From assembly GCA_964488685.1 (NCBI GenBank), contig CAZAVY010000004.1:1-64000 (forward strand): a stretch of 64,000 nucleotides of DNA, in the 5' to 3' direction. Each line of letters opens with the position of its first letter. The stretch's first letter is position 1. A program made the position numbers and the translations under genes. This stretch comes from GCA-001735895 sp964488685 (GTDB lineage Bacteria > Pseudomonadota > Gammaproteobacteria > GCA-001735895). Below, piece after piece: positions 18,239 through 26,800 of the stretch. The notes beneath the pieces are model-generated. The model saw only the letters and a list, made by a program, of their open reading frames with translations, made no database searches and was not told where the DNA came from.

Positions 18239-18511
18239 AATATTCGACTGACTTTATTGTTTTCATCCCTTTGGATGATGAATACTCTGTTGATTGTTTC
18301 CGCATCCAGAGCAAATCTAGTGAGGGGCGATAAAATCGCGCAATCCTGCGGACTCAAGAATATTTACGCAGATTTCGCCGGATTAGCAGGAGGCTACTGG
18401 GCAGTAGAATGGTTGTCAAGGGCTGTCGGGCTGGACCCAAAATTACCCGCGAGAGGGATTTATTGGGCAAAGGGGCATGAGGAGTTTTACTCCTTTCGGG
18501 TTTCTTTAACA

Positions 18512-18678
18512 TAGCCCGGAGATTTCATGAACTGCCGCGATGATTGCGCAAGACTTTGTTTTCTCAGGAGATTTTCCGAAGAAGTGTCGGACCAATGGAT
18601 CCGGCCGACTGAGGAAAATCTCCTGAGAAAACAAAGGTCAAGCAAGGGCGCGAGCACGTTTATGAAATGTTCGGGATA
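18512..18678 (+). repeat. MITE-like palindromic element, copy 1
   Basis: About 167 bp with imperfect terminal inverted repeats (AGCCCGGAGATTTCATGA at the left, ATGAAATGTTCGGGATA at the right) and an internal perfect 24-bp inverted repeat, CTTTGTTTTCTCAGGAG.. at 18554-18577 pairing with 18613-18636. A near-identical copy lies in reverse orientation at 47482-47648. No coding capacity. Both copies sit directly upstream of an ECF sigma factor gene or its remnant. Confidence 0.8.
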
Positions 18679-18679
18679 G

Positions 18680-19075
18680 GTGACAGCGATGGGATTTTTG
18701 GTAAATACCTACCGAATGTGCATTCTCAACAACAGTGTATTCGGGTTGGAAGCTATTGGAGAATTGTTCTACCTACCAGAATTGTTGGCGCAGGGAGGTT
18801 GCTTGTCCAATGATCCTGCTATGGTGTATGCTTTCGAAACTGCGACCCAATCGAGCATTAAACAAACAACTAAGGATGAACTTTACAGTGTCTTTTTCCC
18901 CGAGGTCGAACTGGTGAATCACATCGATGCAGACGCCGATGGCTGGCGACGGGCAGCGCTGTTTCATCTCGATGCACTTTATGGATTTGCGATGACAGTC
19001 ACCCGCAATACGCACGATGTGGAAGACCTTGTGCAGGAAACCTACCTTATTACAAGCCGACGAATCATAATATAG
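18680..19075 (+). pseudogene. ECF sigma factor remnant
   Basis: Only sigma region 2 start is recognisable: HLDALYGFAMTVTRN and DVEDLVQETYL, the classic beginning of an RNA polymerase ECF sigma factor, after which the frame runs into TSRRIII and a stop. Regions 2.2-4 (about 130 residues) are missing, and the next gene, an anti-sigma factor, starts three bases before... the stop is directly adjacent. The unusual 90-residue leader is not sigma-like. It begins at the edge of the palindromic element. Compare the intact pair at 47712-49249. Confidence 0.65.
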
Positions 19076-19955
19076 ATGTCTGACTGCAACAAATTTTGTA
19101 TCCAGCTAATCCTCTACCTGGACAATGAACTCAAGCAGAGAGAAAAGGCTTTAGTCGAGGTTCACCTTAAGGAATGTGCCGTCTGTCGCGAAGTATTGGC
19201 GCGAGAACGCGGGTTTCAAGAGGGTGTTGCGCATGACTCGCCACTATACACTGCGCCTGAAAGTCTGCGTACCCGGGTCGCATCGATAATCGCTGCAACG
19301 CCGGTAACCCCTCCGGTAAATCCTTTGAGAGCAGCGCGGCGTATTTTGTTTGGCCACGATAACCATTACTTCAAATTTATTGCGCAAAATGGTACTGGTA
19401 ACTGTAACGACTGTTTTGATGCTGGCGATAATATGGGCGGCAATGATTAAACTGAACCCCGCACAATCGACAACATTTGCAGCCGTCGCTGTAGATACCC
19501 ACCAGCGCAACACGCAGGGACGACTGCCACTTGAGTTGCGCTCGGACAGTCCTGAGCTAATTTCAAGCTGGTTTGAAGGAAAGGTTTCGTTTGATCTTGG
19601 ACTCCCCGACTACCCCGAGGAACAGGGTCGGAATAAGTTATATCAATTGGAAGGTGCGAGGTTGATTGTATTCAATAACGACTACTCGGCTTACCTGTCG
19701 TACAAGACGGGGGTACGCGATATCAGTCTAATGGTGGCCCCCAGTTCTGTTGCAAAACCTAGCGGTGGAGAAAAAATTCCATCGCAGGATCTAATCATTC
19801 ATTACGACACGATTGATGAACTAAAAGCCATCACCTGGAGCCACCGCGATTTAACCTATGCGCTGCTGTCAAATCTGGAAGAACGAGGCCAGCAATCCCG
19901 CCTGGTGTGTCACCGGGACAGCAATATTAACCTGGGTGCTAATTTTGATTCCTGA
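19076..19955 (+). pseudogene. anti-sigma factor with frameshift
   Basis: The first frame (from ATG 19076) gives a zinc-finger anti-sigma domain with HLKECAVCREVL (HxxxCxxC), as in zf-HC2 proteins. At about 19350 the homology moves to the next frame, which supplies a TM helix (VTVTTVLMLAIIWAAMI) and a periplasmic domain similar in layout to the intact anti-sigma protein at 48380 (LISSWFEGKVSFDLGLPDYP versus the VTGWLATRVDFEIPV region). A single frameshift therefore splits the gene. Its end overlaps the start of ccmF. Confidence 0.65.
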
Positions 19956-21921
19956 AATTGGCAACTTTGCACTGGTGTTGGCGTTGTGCATCGCGATGCT
20001 GCAGGTTGGGTTCCCGCTGATGGGCGCGTATCGGGGTCGTACCGAATGGATGGCAATTGCGCGGCCGGCTGCTGTTGCCCAATTGGTATTTATAAGTATC
20101 GCATTCGGCTGTCTCACCTACTCCTTTATAATGCATGATTTTTCGGTCGCTTATGTGGCCAGTAATTCCAACACCGCGTTACCGCTGATTTACCGGATCT
20201 CGGGTGTCTGGGGTGCGCACGAAGGTTCATTGTTGCTATGGATTTTAATTTTGGCGATATGGACGGTCGCAGTTGCGAGATTTAGCCGTAGCGTGCCCCT
20301 GGCGATGGTAGCCAGAGTGTTGTCGGTGATGGGATTCATCAGCGTTGGTTTTTTGTTATTTATATTGCTCACCTCCAATCCCTTCAGGCGCCTGTTTCCT
20401 ACTCCTGTCGAAGGCATAGATCTCAATCCCCTGTTACAAGATATCGGCCTGGCTATCCACCCGCCGATGCTGTATCTCGGCTATGTCGGTTTTTCGGTCG
20501 CATTTGCGTTTGCCGTCGCGGCACTTTTGAGTGGTCGGCTGGATACTGCCTGGGCACGTTGGTCGCGACCCTGGACCAATGTGGCCTGGATGTTTCTTAC
20601 CATCGGTATTGCGATCGGCAGCTGGTGGGCTTATTACGAGCTAGGTTGGGGTGGTTGGTGGTTTTGGGACCCGGTCGAAAACGCCTCATTTATGCCCTGG
20701 TTGGTGGGAACGGCGTTGATACACTCCCTCGCGGTGACAGAAAAGCGAGGTATGTTCAAAGCCTGGACGGTGTTGCTGGCTGTATTGGCATTTTCGCTGT
20801 CGCTGTTAGGCACATTTTTGGTGCGCTCCGGCGTGTTAACATCGGTACACGCCTTCGCTATCGATCCATCTCGCGGAATCTTTATCCTCGGGTTTCTGGT
20901 CGTGGTAATTGGTGGTTCGCTAGGCTTGTATGCTTTTCGTGCCTCGAGAATTCGGAGCTATGTGCAGGTCGAATGGGTTTCCAGGGAGGCCGCGTTACTG
21001 CTGAACAACTTGTTTTTGGTGGTGGCAGCGGCCAGCGTGCTGCTCGGTACCCTGTATCCCCTGGTGCTGGAAGCGCTGGGCATCGGGAAGATTTCGGTCG
21101 GACCTCCGTATTTTAACAGTGTATTCGTACCTTTGACTTTGCCGTTGGTTGTATTGGCGGGCGTGGGTGCATTGCTGCACTGGAAGCGAGATTCCTTACG
21201 TCGAATAGGCCCGGGCTTACTCATTCCACTGTTGCTGAGTGTCACCCTTGGTTTGCTATTGCCATGGTTGTTATTCGATCGATACGTATGGAGTTCCAGC
21301 TTTGGTCTGATGTTTGGTATATGGGCAATTCTATTGGCGACTCTCGGAGTATTCGAACGCGCCGGCACGCGTGGACTTCGAGGTCTGATAACGACACCTT
21401 TAGGGTTCTACGGCATGACTATGGCCCATATCGGTATCGGTGTTTTCGTCATAGGCGTGACCCTGACAACCACTTACAGTGAGGATAAAAACGTTCGCAT
21501 GGTGCCAGGAGATGTATACGAATTGGCAGGGTATCGATTTTTATTCGAAGGCGTACAACCGGCCACGGGACCTAACTACCTGGCTTACCGCGGGCATATA
21601 AAATTGAGTTATGACGGGCAGCCTGTAACTACGCTGACACCGGAAAAACGCCGATATCCAGTCAGCCAAATTTTAATGACCGAGGCCGGTATCGATGCCG
21701 GCTTCAGTCGAGACATCTTCGTTTCGTTGGGCGAGCAGCTTGACGATAATAACGCCTGGAGTTTGCGTATTTACTATAAACCGTTTATCCGATGGATTTG
21801 GGGTGGCGCCTTGTTGATGGCATTTGGCGGTTTACTGGGTGCTTGCGACCGACGTTACCGGGTGGGCATGCGACACCGTCAAACGCAGTCTGTGATGCCG
21901 AAATCAGCCGCCACTATATGA
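19936..21921 (+). CDS. ccmF: cytochrome c heme lyase subunit CcmF
   Basis: Heme lyase core of the system I cytochrome c maturation pathway, in the inner membrane, attaching heme to CxxCH motifs of periplasmic apocytochromes with CcmH/CcmI. The WWD heme-handling motif is seen (GWGGWWFWDPVENASFMPW), along with many TM helices and conserved periplasmic histidines. The start is taken as GTG 19936; TTG 19945, which gives MIPEIGNF as in other CcmF proteins, is equally plausible. Length about 660 is normal. It overlaps the broken anti-sigma gene, and ccmA-E are not present upstream. Confidence 0.9.
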   Translation: MLILIPEIGNFALVLALCIAMLQVGFPLMGAYRGRTEWMAIARPAAVAQLVFISIAFGCLTYSFIMHDFSVAYVASNSNTALPLIYRISGVWGAHEGSLLLWILILAIWTVAVARFSRSVPLAMVARVLSVMGFISVGFLLFILLTSNPFRRLFPTPVEGIDLNPLLQDIGLAIHPPMLYLGYVGFSVAFAFAVAALLSGRLDTAWARWSRPWTNVAWMFLTIGIAIGSWWAYYELGWGGWWFWDPVENASFMPWLVGTALIHSLAVTEKRGMFKAWTVLLAVLAFSLSLLGTFLVRSGVLTSVHAFAIDPSRGIFILGFLVVVIGGSLGLYAFRASRIRSYVQVEWVSREAALLLNNLFLVVAAASVLLGTLYPLVLEALGIGKISVGPPYFNSVFVPLTLPLVVLAGVGALLHWKRDSLRRIGPGLLIPLLLSVTLGLLLPWLLFDRYVWSSSFGLMFGIWAILLATLGVFERAGTRGLRGLITTPLGFYGMTMAHIGIGVFVIGVTLTTTYSEDKNVRMVPGDVYELAGYRFLFEGVQPATGPNYLAYRGHIKLSYDGQPVTTLTPEKRRYPVSQILMTEAGIDAGFSRDIFVSLGEQLDDNNAWSLRIYYKPFIRWIWGGALLMAFGGLLGACDRRYRVGMRHRQTQSVMPKSAATI

Positions 21922-21953
21922 AATTTTGCTTATTTAAACGGCCAGTTGTCCCT

Positions 21954-22028
21954 AGCCCGCATTTCTCATCCCTCTTCTACCGCGACCTTTCGCCGTTTTG
22001 CTACCAACGGTGGTGAGAAATGCGGGCT
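21954..22028. repeat. agcccgcatttctca palindrome, copy b
   Basis: A perfect 15-base inverted repeat, AGCCCGCATTTCTCA (21954-21968) and its complement (22014-22028), flanks 45 bases. The right arm contains the ATG start codon of ccmH (22020) and its first codons. Partial copies occur at 3315-3355, 23897-23910 and 54717-54730. It occupies the place where ccmG normally stands in the ccmF-G-H order. Confidence 0.75.
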
Positions 22029-22508
22029 CGCGAATTCTCGTTCAAAATTTACATCCGGCAACTCCTGTTGCTGTTTCTGCTTACTTTCACGGGTGTCGCT
22101 TTTGCGCAAAAGGAGTTGTATGAATTTAACGATCCCGCTCAAGAAGCGCTCTATCTGTCTTTGATCGCCGAATTGCGCTGCCTGGTTTGTCAAAATCAGA
22201 ATCTGGCGGAATCGAATGCGGATCTGGCGAAGGATCTTCGCCAGAAGACCTGGGAGCTGGTGGTAAATGGGGAGACTGAGCAGCAAGTGATCGATTTCAT
22301 GGTTAGCCGCTATGGTGAGTTCGTATTATACCGCCCCCCGGTTAATGCGCGTACCCTGTTTTTGTGGCTAGGGCCGTTCATACTGCTGGGCTGTGGAGTT
22401 GTTGCAATAGTGTTGTTGATTCGACGTCGCGACAAGGTGCTGCCGGAGTTCAATGCAACCGATCGAGAGCGAGTGCGAGCACTGCTTGACGCGGAGGACG
22501 ATCGCTGA
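22020..22508 (+). CDS. ccmH: cytochrome c maturation protein CcmH
   Basis: Membrane-anchored thiol protein of system I maturation, 162 residues. Signal/TM segment (QLLLLFLLTFTGVAFA), then the redox motif RCLVCQNQ (LRCxxCQ) that reduces or holds apocytochrome cysteines, NADLAKDLR, and a second TM helix (LGPFILLGCGVVAIVLLI). The ATG lies inside a palindromic repeat, which supplies the first few residues (MRARE). It overlaps ccmI (TGATG). The partner CcmG thioredoxin is missing between ccmF and this gene. Confidence 0.9.
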   Translation: MRAREFSFKIYIRQLLLLFLLTFTGVAFAQKELYEFNDPAQEALYLSLIAELRCLVCQNQNLAESNADLAKDLRQKTWELVVNGETEQQVIDFMVSRYGEFVLYRPPVNARTLFLWLGPFILLGCGVVAIVLLIRRRDKVLPEFNATDRERVRALLDAEDDR

Positions 22509-23734
22509 TGATCGGGTTCTGGATCGTCTGCTTTTTAATGTTGGGACTGGCGCTGGTGTTTTTACTGCCGGCATTTTATCGAACCGGAAATCATGCCGAT
22601 GTAGACCGTAATTCGCTCAATATCAATATTGCCCGCCAACGCTTGCGAGAGCTTCAGGCCGACGCCGATGCCGGTTTCATTGCTCAATCAGACCTTGCCA
22701 TTGCCCGTGAAGAGCTTGAGCGCAACCTGCTTGACGATCTGGACCAGAGTGTTCGTCCGGGGACTACCCGGTTCAATCCGCTGTGGCCAATTTCAGTGGC
22801 TGTTGGACTACCCCTGATAGTCAGCGGTTTATATTTACAGGTTGGTACGCCGCAGGCGCTGCTTGAACCCGCAACGGCCGTGGTTGAAACCTCGACAGCG
22901 ACAGCGGTCAATTCCGATAGTCAGCTGGAACCGCTAAAAGCGCGTGTAAATAGGGATGACAAAGACGTCGAAGCCTGGCTGTTGCTGGCACAGGCTTATA
23001 TGGCGATGAAACAATACGGTGATGCTGCCGATACGCTCGAAACCTTGCGAGCCAAAAACGGTGACAATCCATTGCGGCTGGCGCGCAATGCCAATGCGCT
23101 GGCAATGGCTAACCGTGGTCAGATTCAGGCTAAGTCTCTGGGTCTCGTCGAAGCTGCACTGGCATTGGATCCAAATCAGCCTCAGGGGCTATGGCTGGCA
23201 GGCATGGCGGCATTCCAGCGAAGCGACTATCAAGCAGCCCTGGATTATTGGCGCCGGTTGGAACCATTGATGCCGCATCAAGATGAGGATGCGATGGCCG
23301 GATTAAAAGAGGTGATCCAGAGAGCGGAATCCGAGCTTGCGAAACCTTCTTCAGGCGTAGCGGGGCAACCCGCTATTGACGGATCCATGCCGTTGTTAAG
23401 AGTGAGTGTTACCCTGGATGAGCGATTTATCGACCAGGCATCTCCAGACGATACCTTGTTTGTGTATGCGCGCGCAATGCAGGACCCTCAAATCCCCCTC
23501 GCTGTGGTACGTAAACGCGTCGAAGATTTACCGCTGACCGTGATTCTGGATGACTCCATGGCGATGTTGCCGGAAATGCGATTATCCAATTTTAAAGAGG
23601 TCAGGGTCAGTGCGCGGATTTCGAAGTCGGGTGATGCAATACCCCAAAGCGGTGACTTTTTAGGCGAGGTTGCCCCGGTTCACCCGGCGGATGCGCAGCT
23701 TATTCGAGTAATCATTTCAACATTGGTGCCGTAA
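22508..23734 (+). CDS. ccmI: cytochrome c maturation protein CcmI
   Basis: Apocytochrome c chaperone of 408 residues. Two TM helices (residues about 2-22 and 95-115) flank a cytoplasmic leucine-zipper-like loop (RLRELQADADAGFI..LERNLLDDL), followed by a periplasmic TPR domain (DKDVEAWLLLAQAYMAMKQ) and a final beta-rich domain of the CcmI carboxy type. Works with CcmF and CcmH to present apocytochromes. The ATG overlaps the ccmH stop, so the two are coupled. Confidence 0.85.
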   Translation: MIGFWIVCFLMLGLALVFLLPAFYRTGNHADVDRNSLNINIARQRLRELQADADAGFIAQSDLAIAREELERNLLDDLDQSVRPGTTRFNPLWPISVAVGLPLIVSGLYLQVGTPQALLEPATAVVETSTATAVNSDSQLEPLKARVNRDDKDVEAWLLLAQAYMAMKQYGDAADTLETLRAKNGDNPLRLARNANALAMANRGQIQAKSLGLVEAALALDPNQPQGLWLAGMAAFQRSDYQAALDYWRRLEPLMPHQDEDAMAGLKEVIQRAESELAKPSSGVAGQPAIDGSMPLLRVSVTLDERFIDQASPDDTLFVYARAMQDPQIPLAVVRKRVEDLPLTVILDDSMAMLPEMRLSNFKEVRVSARISKSGDAIPQSGDFLGEVAPVHPADAQLIRVIISTLVP

Positions 23735-23776
23735 CGCGAGTGTGAATTCTCGGGTTGATACTTGTTTCAATAGTTC

Positions 23777-23837
23777 CGAAAGCATCAGACATCATGTTTT
23801 AACTTCCCTGTCGAAAACATGATGTCTGATGCTTTCG
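23777..23837. repeat. perfect 24-bp hairpin after ccmI
   Basis: CGAAAGCATCAGACATCATG.. (23777-23800) is perfectly complementary to 23814-23837 with a 13-base loop. It stands 43 bases after the ccmI stop and could end transcription or stabilise the message, but no T tract follows, so a canonical intrinsic terminator is not supported. Confidence 0.6.
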
Positions 23838-24228
23838 ACAAGAATGGTTCCAGAAAAAAGCGTTCTATAACAATTCGTTGCAAGTTAAAACATATCAGCC
23901 CGTATTTCTCAGTGCGCTCTTCATTACTGCGACGGCACTAAGCCGCACCCTGCCTGCATGTCTCCCGGTCAGAGCGCTTAACATAGTGTCAACTATGTCT
24001 GCGCACTCTTCGCTCGCCCGCGTTTCACACCACCTTCGCAACGAGTGGGTGTCCGGGGTAGTGAAAATTTATGGAATAAATTCGGCTGCCATGTATAATG
24101 CAGAAATTCCCCGCCTTTAGTGGCGCGGAGGTTTGCAAACGTAGAAATAGGTCGATGCCTGGCCCTGCGCTAAGCGTAAGCGCGTAAGAATTATAAGCAC
24201 CAATAACCAAAGATTTTAGAGGTTAAAG
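23838..24228. other. intergenic region with repeat fragment (copy c)
   Basis: About 390 bases without a credible gene. AGCCCGTATTTCTC at 23897-23910 repeats the left arm of the palindrome at 21954, and CGCCCGCGTTTCAC near 24016 may be a degenerate partner. TATAAT at 24094-24099 could be a promoter element for the cupredoxin-like gene; AGAGG before the ATG at 24229 is its ribosome site. Confidence 0.45.
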
Positions 24229-24939
24229 ATGAAAACTGCGTACTTAACGGTTTGTTCGCTGGCGGTGTTATTGCTGTCAAGTCCTGTAATGGCGGCTAAA
24301 TATAAGGAATCCGGTGTCACCGATGGCGGCTCTCTAACGGGCATAATCAGTTACAAAGGTCGAGTCAAAACAAAAACAGTCTTACCCACCAAGGATAAAA
24401 GTGTCTGCGGTGGTCCGCGTAAGCAAAAATTAATTCAAGTCAATGCCGATGGGGCGGTGAAGAATTCCATCGTCTTCCTCAAAAAAGTTGCTGCCGGCAA
24501 GTCCTGGCCAAAATTAACAGAAAAACCCAGTATCACTAATATCGATTGTATATTTGAACCGCGTGTACAGGTCGTGCGGCGGGGCAAAATTGATATTTAC
24601 AATAAGGATCCCGTATTACACAACACCCATGGCTACTACGGAAAGCGCACTGCTTTCAATGTAGCAATGCCATTGCAGGATTCGAAGGTTAGCAAGTTGT
24701 TACGATCTGCTGGTGAAGTGCGCGTCGATTGCGATGCACATGGTTGGATGTTGGGGTGGATTTATGTGGTAGACAACCCATACTACACCATGACCGGAGA
24801 TGATGGGAGGTTCTCCATTGCAGATGTACCACCGGGCGACTACACAATGGTAGTTTGGCAGGAGCAGCTCGGCATCACCGAAGTATCAGTAAATGTGAAG
24901 GCGAATGGGTCAACCAGCACAGATATTGAGTTGAAATAA
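24229..24939 (+). CDS. cupredoxin-like periplasmic protein with carboxypeptidase-regulatory-like domain
   Basis: Secreted protein of 236 residues (signal peptide ending VMA). The central part reads as a cupredoxin: VLHNTHGYYG and VRVDCDAHGWMLGW give a His, Cys, His and Met in the spacing of a type 1 copper site. The carboxy end (GRFSIADVPPGDYTMVVW) is a carboxypeptidase-regulatory-like beta sandwich. A paralogue lies at 53446 and a broken third copy at 33981. Placed first in the cytochrome/oxidase module, so a role as a small copper electron carrier or copper donor is inferred. Copper binding is predicted from residues only. Confidence 0.7.
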   Translation: MKTAYLTVCSLAVLLLSSPVMAAKYKESGVTDGGSLTGIISYKGRVKTKTVLPTKDKSVCGGPRKQKLIQVNADGAVKNSIVFLKKVAAGKSWPKLTEKPSITNIDCIFEPRVQVVRRGKIDIYNKDPVLHNTHGYYGKRTAFNVAMPLQDSKVSKLLRSAGEVRVDCDAHGWMLGWIYVVDNPYYTMTGDDGRFSIADVPPGDYTMVVWQEQLGITEVSVNVKANGSTSTDIELK

Positions 24940-25009
24940 CAATTAGCACATACAGGTCCAGGCGCCAAATCCGGCGTTAAGATCCAAAATTGACGGAGGA
25001 TGATTCAAA

Positions 25010-26110
25010 ATGAAAAAAAATGATAAAGAAGAAGATTTGAAAGAAGGTAGGCTAGATTTATCACGTCGCACCTTTCTGCATAAATCGATAGTTGCGGGGG
25101 CTGCTGTTGCATCAGCGAGCTTATTCGAAACCATAAGTACCATGAATGTAGCAAATGCGGCCGGGGAGGCATTCAGCTTCGCATGGGTATCTGATACGCA
25201 TTTATATCCGAAGAAACTGAATACCCGTTTTGTCGAAAAGGCGGCACGTGCGTTTGCTGAAGTTGAGGCACAAAGTAAAAATCTGGATTTCATGATATTC
25301 GGCGGTGATTTGGCGCAGAAGGGTGATCCGGTGGAATTGCGCGAAGGGGCAGAAATGCTTAATGAGTTAAAGATCAAGCAATATTTTATTCCCGGAGAGC
25401 ATGACTGGTATCTCGATTTGGGTGAAACCTGGAATAGAAGATTTGGTGAATCGCCCTGGACATTTGATCACAAGGGCGTGCGTTTTATTGGCCTTAACAC
25501 CGTCGGCCAGGCGCCTGATTACTGGTCTGCCAAGGGGATGACGGCAAAAGAACGCATGGGCCATATGGAGGCACTCGATGGCTCTCAAGCGGGGCCATGG
25601 GCCGGATTAGGCAAAAAACAATTAGAGTGGTTGTCTAGTACGATGGCTGGGGTATCAAAAAAGGCTCCGATTATCATTTTAAGTCACAACCCGTTGTATG
25701 AGTACTTCGCGCCCTGGAATTTCTGGGTTCGCGACTGGCGTGAAGTGCATGAAATAATTGCTCCCTATTCCAACGTTACCAATATTCATGGACATACCCA
25801 CCAGGTGTTGTATCACGAAGAGGGCACTACGCGTTTCATCGGTCAGCTTGCAACCTCATGGCCATGGCCTTATGCGCCCGAAGGCGTGCCGGCACTTACC
25901 AGGCCCATGATTCGAGTCGACCCGGGCGACCCCTTTGATGGCGTTGGCTGGAGCAAGTTGAGTTCGTCATCGTCCGGGGTTGAACAAGAGTACAAGATGT
26001 GGCGAGAGGAAGTGTTCGCGAGCGCAGATGTAGATTCTGGTACGGGTGATAACCGAAATCAGAAACTGTCTCCGCGCATAGTTGATCGTGACTGGAACTA
26101 CCAAAAATAG
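25010..26110 (+). CDS. Tat-exported metallophosphoesterase
   Basis: Calcineurin-like phosphoesterase, 366 residues. A twin-arginine signal SRRTFLHKSIVAGAA lies near residue 18, so the protein is folded and exported with metals. Metal-binding blocks in order: WVSDTHLY (DxH), FGGDLAQKGD (GD), IPGEHDWY (GEHD replaces the usual GNHD), LSHNPL and HGHTHQ. GGAGG-type ribosome site upstream. The substrate is unknown. It sits between a copper protein and a cytochrome c gene; such enzymes recur beside respiratory gene sets, but the connection is not explained. Confidence 0.85.
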   Translation: MKKNDKEEDLKEGRLDLSRRTFLHKSIVAGAAVASASLFETISTMNVANAAGEAFSFAWVSDTHLYPKKLNTRFVEKAARAFAEVEAQSKNLDFMIFGGDLAQKGDPVELREGAEMLNELKIKQYFIPGEHDWYLDLGETWNRRFGESPWTFDHKGVRFIGLNTVGQAPDYWSAKGMTAKERMGHMEALDGSQAGPWAGLGKKQLEWLSSTMAGVSKKAPIIILSHNPLYEYFAPWNFWVRDWREVHEIIAPYSNVTNIHGHTHQVLYHEEGTTRFIGQLATSWPWPYAPEGVPALTRPMIRVDPGDPFDGVGWSKLSSSSSGVEQEYKMWREEVFASADVDSGTGDNRNQKLSPRIVDRDWNYQK

Positions 26111-26116
26111 GAGGAT

Positions 26117-26590
26117 ATGAAAATGAAAAAATTAAATATAAAGCTACACCTGCTAAGTGGTGCCACCTGCCTGCTATCGCTTCCTTTAATTATCATGCTG
26201 GCGACTCAACCCGCGGTAGCACATAAGGAAGCGCATGATTTGGCGACGCTAAAGGCGTTCGATGATGCCTTTATGGATCAAGTGAAACTGGGAGACAGTC
26301 TGTTTCACGGCGACCCTGTTGCGCAAAAGGAAACGGGAGTGAACCTGTCAGATACGGGAATGGCCTGTGCCATGTGTCATCCTTTCGCTTCGGATATTCA
26401 TCCACATGAATTTCCAAAATTCCAGGAACAGATGAGCGAATTTGCGACACTTCGTGACATGGTAAACTGGTGTATCGAAAAACCTAACGAAGGCCAGGTG
26501 ATCGATGTCAACAGTGATGCAATGAAGGCTTTAGAGGCCTACATGGTATGGTCGAATCGGGGTTCTAAGTTAGATCCGGGTAGACACTAG
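26117..26590 (+). CDS. monoheme c-type cytochrome
   Basis: Periplasmic protein of 157 residues with a signal sequence (LLSLPLIIMLATQPAVAH). One heme-attachment motif, CAMCH, lies in MACAMCHPFASDIHPHEFPKF, and a distal Met is available in ALEAYMVWSN. AGGAGG precedes two near ATGs; the second (26123) has better spacing, so the protein may start MKKLN. Distinct from classic cytochrome c551 types; likely an electron carrier for the adjacent oxidase. Confidence 0.8.
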   Translation: MKMKKLNIKLHLLSGATCLLSLPLIIMLATQPAVAHKEAHDLATLKAFDDAFMDQVKLGDSLFHGDPVAQKETGVNLSDTGMACAMCHPFASDIHPHEFPKFQEQMSEFATLRDMVNWCIEKPNEGQVIDVNSDAMKALEAYMVWSNRGSKLDPGRH

Positions 26591-26800
26591 TAAAATGCGC
26601 AAGTAAGTGTAAATTGCGTGTCCATAGTTGTTTAGTGGCACGTACAGAGTAAGTCGCAGGTATTGAGTCATCGGGTGGGCGCACGGATTGATAACTGATC
26701 CGCGCGTGCCACCCGAACCTTTGTGGAGGCCGGCAGTTAAGCAATCAATTCAGGTATTTGGGAACTGAATATGCAAAATTTCGTGTAGGGTTCGATTGTA
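26591..26800. other. intergenic hairpin region
   Basis: No gene. A stem of CGGGTGGGCGCACGGAT (from 26672) against ATCCGCGCGTGCCACCCG (to about 26715) with a short AT loop is likely an RNA hairpin between the cytochrome gene and the diheme gene; it has no T tract. It may separate or differentially stabilise transcripts. Confidence 0.5.

Noticed and set aside
18257..18514. Open frame with YADFAGLAGGYW, faintly like the carboxy region of glycerol kinase (AGLAVGYW)
   Set aside because: Only a few residues agree, no flanking kinase motif is visible in any frame, and composition is not convincing; it may be debris but cannot be assigned.
18512..18678. Considered a CRISPR or riboswitch
   Set aside because: Only one inverted unit per locus, no regularly spaced repeats, and both copies align as a palindromic element rather than a ligand-binding RNA.
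23878..24120. 80-codon plus-strand frame upstream of the cupredoxin-like gene
   Set aside because: It runs through repeat sequence, lacks a ribosome site and has no protein-like pattern.
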